This document shows, one piece after another, positions 45,559-47,285 of a DNA stretch of 47,285 nucleotides. The stretch's first letter is position 1. Every line of letters starts with the position of its first letter. The position numbers and the translations under genes were made by a program. Source of the DNA: Klebsiella planticola ATCC 33531. Its GTDB lineage: Bacteria > Pseudomonadota > Gammaproteobacteria > Enterobacterales > Enterobacteriaceae. Below the pieces are notes generated by a model. It saw only the letters and a list, made by a program, of their open reading frames with translations. It did not search any database and was not told the DNA's origin. The DNA is taken from the NCBI RefSeq assembly GCF_000735435.1, contig NZ_JMPP01000044.1, forward strand, positions 1 through 47,285. The letters run 5' to 3'.

Positions 45559-47193
45559 ATGTTCGACACCGCTCCGCTGCGCCTGCAGCGCGAAGAACAG
45601 CTGGACCGGCTGGCCAGCGATACCTTTGATATTTTGATCGTCGGCGGCGGCGTCACCGGCGCCTACATCGCGCTGGACGCCAGCCTGCGTGGCTATCGCG
45701 TGGCGCTGGTGGAAAAGAACGACTTTGCCTCCGGCACCTCGTCCAAATCATCAAAAATGGTCCACGGCGGCCTGCGCTATATCGAACAGGGGAATTTAGG
45801 GCTGGTGCGCCACTCGCTGCTTGAGCGTCAGCGTCTGCGCCGCAATGCCCGCCATCTGGTTCAGCGCCTGCCGTTTATGTTTCCGGTGCTGGATAAAAAC
45901 GGCATTTTCGACAAACGCATGGCCTCCGCCTTTGAGAGCCTGCTGTGGACTTACGATCTGGCCGGCGGCTGGCGAGAAGGCATTCTGCACCAGAAACTCA
46001 CGCCGGCGGAGGTGCTCTCCCACTGCCCGACGCTTAATGAAGAACAGCTTTCCGGCGGATTTATGTACTTTGACGCCAGAGTCGATGACGCCAGGCTGAC
46101 GCTGGCCCTGGTACGCACCGCCGCATTTCACGGGGCGACGGTGGTGAACCATGCTCAGGTGATCGCCACGACCCGCGATGGTCATGGCAAAGTGAACGGC
46201 GTGCGGATCCTGGCCGACGAGCATGAGCTCGCGGTCAAAGCCCGGGTGGTGATTATGGCCACCGGCGTGTGGCTGCGCGACTGGGACGGGCAGAAAAAAG
46301 GCGCCTCGTCGGCACTACAAATCCGTCCGGCAAAAGGCGTCCATGTCGCGATTCCGTGGCTTAAAATTCGCAATGACTGCACGGTCACCATCCCCGTCGC
46401 CGGGCGCAAACGCCGCGCTACCATTACCCGCTGGGGCAATGTCTCCTATCTGGGTACCACCGATGAAGATTATGACGGTGACCTGGACGATGTGTGCTGC
46501 ACCCGGGAAGAGCTGGATTTTCTGCTGGATGGTGCCAATTCCGCGCTCAAAACCCAGCTCACCGCGCAGGATGTGGTGGGCAGTATTGCCGGTTGCCGCC
46601 CGCTGATAGGCAGCCCCGGCGGAAAAACCGTGGAACTGAAGCGCAATCACGAAATTAACGTCGCGCCGGACGGCCTGATTACGATTGTCGGCGGCAAACT
46701 GACAACATCCCGGCATATGGCGGAGCAGACCGTCGATACGGCCGCGAAACTGCTGGGACGCAAACGCGCCTGCTCCACCAAAAACGCCTTTTTACTTGGG
46801 GCCGCTGGCTACGATCCGCAGGCAATTCTCGCTTCCGGCGGGCTCTCTGCCCATCTCGGTGAGCGTTATGGCGCCGAAGCCCATTTTGTCAGCGACCTCA
46901 TCCACGCCAACCCGGGGTTAGACACGCCGATTATTGCCGGTCTGCCTTACACCGAAGCCGAAGTGGTTTACGCCATTCGCCATGAGCTGGCCGGCAGCGT
47001 CGACGACATTTTGTCACGTCGCTTACGCGCCCGGCTGATGGCGCGGGATGCCTCGGCCGCCGCCGCCGACCGCGTCGGCGAACTCTTACAGCAGGAACTC
47101 AACCTGGCCCCGGCAGTCGTTGCGCAGCAAATTGCCGCCTACCGGGCCGCCGTTAAACATGAAAAATCCATCCTTATGGGGAGCGCAGAATGA
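45559..47193 (+). CDS. FAD-dependent glycerol-3-phosphate dehydrogenase-like (GlpD/EryB-type) enzyme
   Basis: A 544-residue flavoenzyme. The FAD-binding Rossmann motif DILIVGGGVTGAYIALDASL lies at about residues 24-43, followed by the GlpD signatures EKNDFASGTSSKSSKMVHGG and RYIEQGNLGLVRHSLLER. The substrate domain includes FDARVDDARLTLALV and SIAGCRPLI, and a C-terminal helical DAO_C domain follows. It oxidises a polyol phosphate at the membrane with quinone as acceptor, by family inference. The start given, ATG at 45559, has a poor ribosome-binding site; 46 bases upstream a better start is put out of frame by the T7 run. It overlaps the next gene by ATGA. Confidence 0.87.
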   Translation: MFDTAPLRLQREEQLDRLASDTFDILIVGGGVTGAYIALDASLRGYRVALVEKNDFASGTSSKSSKMVHGGLRYIEQGNLGLVRHSLLERQRLRRNARHLVQRLPFMFPVLDKNGIFDKRMASAFESLLWTYDLAGGWREGILHQKLTPAEVLSHCPTLNEEQLSGGFMYFDARVDDARLTLALVRTAAFHGATVVNHAQVIATTRDGHGKVNGVRILADEHELAVKARVVIMATGVWLRDWDGQKKGASSALQIRPAKGVHVAIPWLKIRNDCTVTIPVAGRKRRATITRWGNVSYLGTTDEDYDGDLDDVCCTREELDFLLDGANSALKTQLTAQDVVGSIAGCRPLIGSPGGKTVELKRNHEINVAPDGLITIVGGKLTTSRHMAEQTVDTAAKLLGRKRACSTKNAFLLGAAGYDPQAILASGGLSAHLGERYGAEAHFVSDLIHANPGLDTPIIAGLPYTEAEVVYAIRHELAGSVDDILSRRLRARLMARDASAAAADRVGELLQQELNLAPAVVAQQIAAYRAAVKHEKSILMGSAE

Positions 47194-47285
47194 TCAGTAA
47201 AGAAGCGATTAAGCGTGGTTATAACCGCGGCAATTATCTTGCCGGCGTCCACACGCCACCGGGCTGGGCCGCACAAAGTCAGGTC
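47190..47285 (+). CDS. Truncated gene at the right edge (unidentified operon member)
   Basis: 32 codons are present (MISKEAIKRGYNRGNYLAGV, then HTPPGWAAQSQV). The ATG overlaps the stop of the GlpD-like gene (ATGA). It belongs to the MFS-kinase-dehydrogenase operon, but the family cannot be told from the N-terminus. Confidence 0.7.
   Translation, partial: MISKEAIKRGYNRGNYLAGVHTPPGWAAQSQV

Overview
The window is a chromosomal segment of a high-GC member of the Enterobacteriaceae, most likely Klebsiella or a close relative such as Raoultella. The basis is near-identity of many deduced proteins, as remembered, to E. coli K-12 proteins (PptA, YncG, AnsP, YncE, YncD/PqqU, CurA, MnaT, YdcZ, YdcY, OrtT, YncL, PatD, YdcV, YdcU, YdcT, YdcS, YdcR). 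Their order follows the E. coli block running from ydcR to ansP-yncG. No database search was possible, so species level is inference. No rRNA, tRNA, CRISPR array, IS element or prophage was recognised.

The E. coli-like backbone is interrupted by accessory blocks. (1) 0-0.8 kb: pptA (partial) and the GST-like yncG. (2) 0.9-14.7 kb: an insertion between yncG and ansP. It holds a LacI-type regulator facing a galactarate/L-talarate dehydratase and an MFS sugar-acid transporter; a tightly packed eight-gene minus-strand operon (two cystine-type binding proteins, ATPase, permease, GNAT acetyltransferase, two flavin-dependent monooxygenases, M20 deacetylase) that looks like import and dismantling of S-substituted cysteines; a small P-loop kinase-like gene; and a cupin/LysR pair. 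(3) 14.9-20.2 kb: ansP, a YgdI/YgdR lipoprotein, and divergent yncE and pqqU around a Fur-box-like site. (4) 20.4-23.2 kb: rihA, then a decayed CdiA-type haemagglutinin/toxin tail with a frameshifted toxin end and an intact DUF596-type immunity gene. This block sits where E. coli has mcbR. (5) 23.3-26.5 kb: curA, an XRE-cupin regulator facing mnaT-ydcZ, and ydcY.

(6) 26.5-30.8 kb: a DppA-like binding protein without its transporter, an aldehyde dehydrogenase, and an alpha/beta hydrolase preceded by a near-consensus LexA (SOS) box. (7) 30.9-31.3 kb: two small membrane-protein genes, ortT and yncL. (8) 31.4-35.1 kb: a low-GC zone of small secreted, membrane or unknown proteins with several good terminators. 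(9) 35.1-42.2 kb: patD-ydcVUTS (putrescine-type uptake and gamma-aminobutyraldehyde oxidation) and the MocR regulator ydcR. (10) 42.4 kb to the end: an incomplete catabolic operon of MFS transporter, FGGY kinase, GlpD-like flavin dehydrogenase and a truncated next gene. It looks like a polyol route resembling erythritol or glycerol use. The junction before the dehydrogenase has a T7 run that shifts a better-placed start out of frame.

Points most worth a second look: the LexA box before the hydrolase, the broken toxin with intact immunity gene, the T7 tract before the GlpD-like gene, the S-substituted cysteine operon with two binding proteins, and the paired repeats between the XRE regulator and mnaT.
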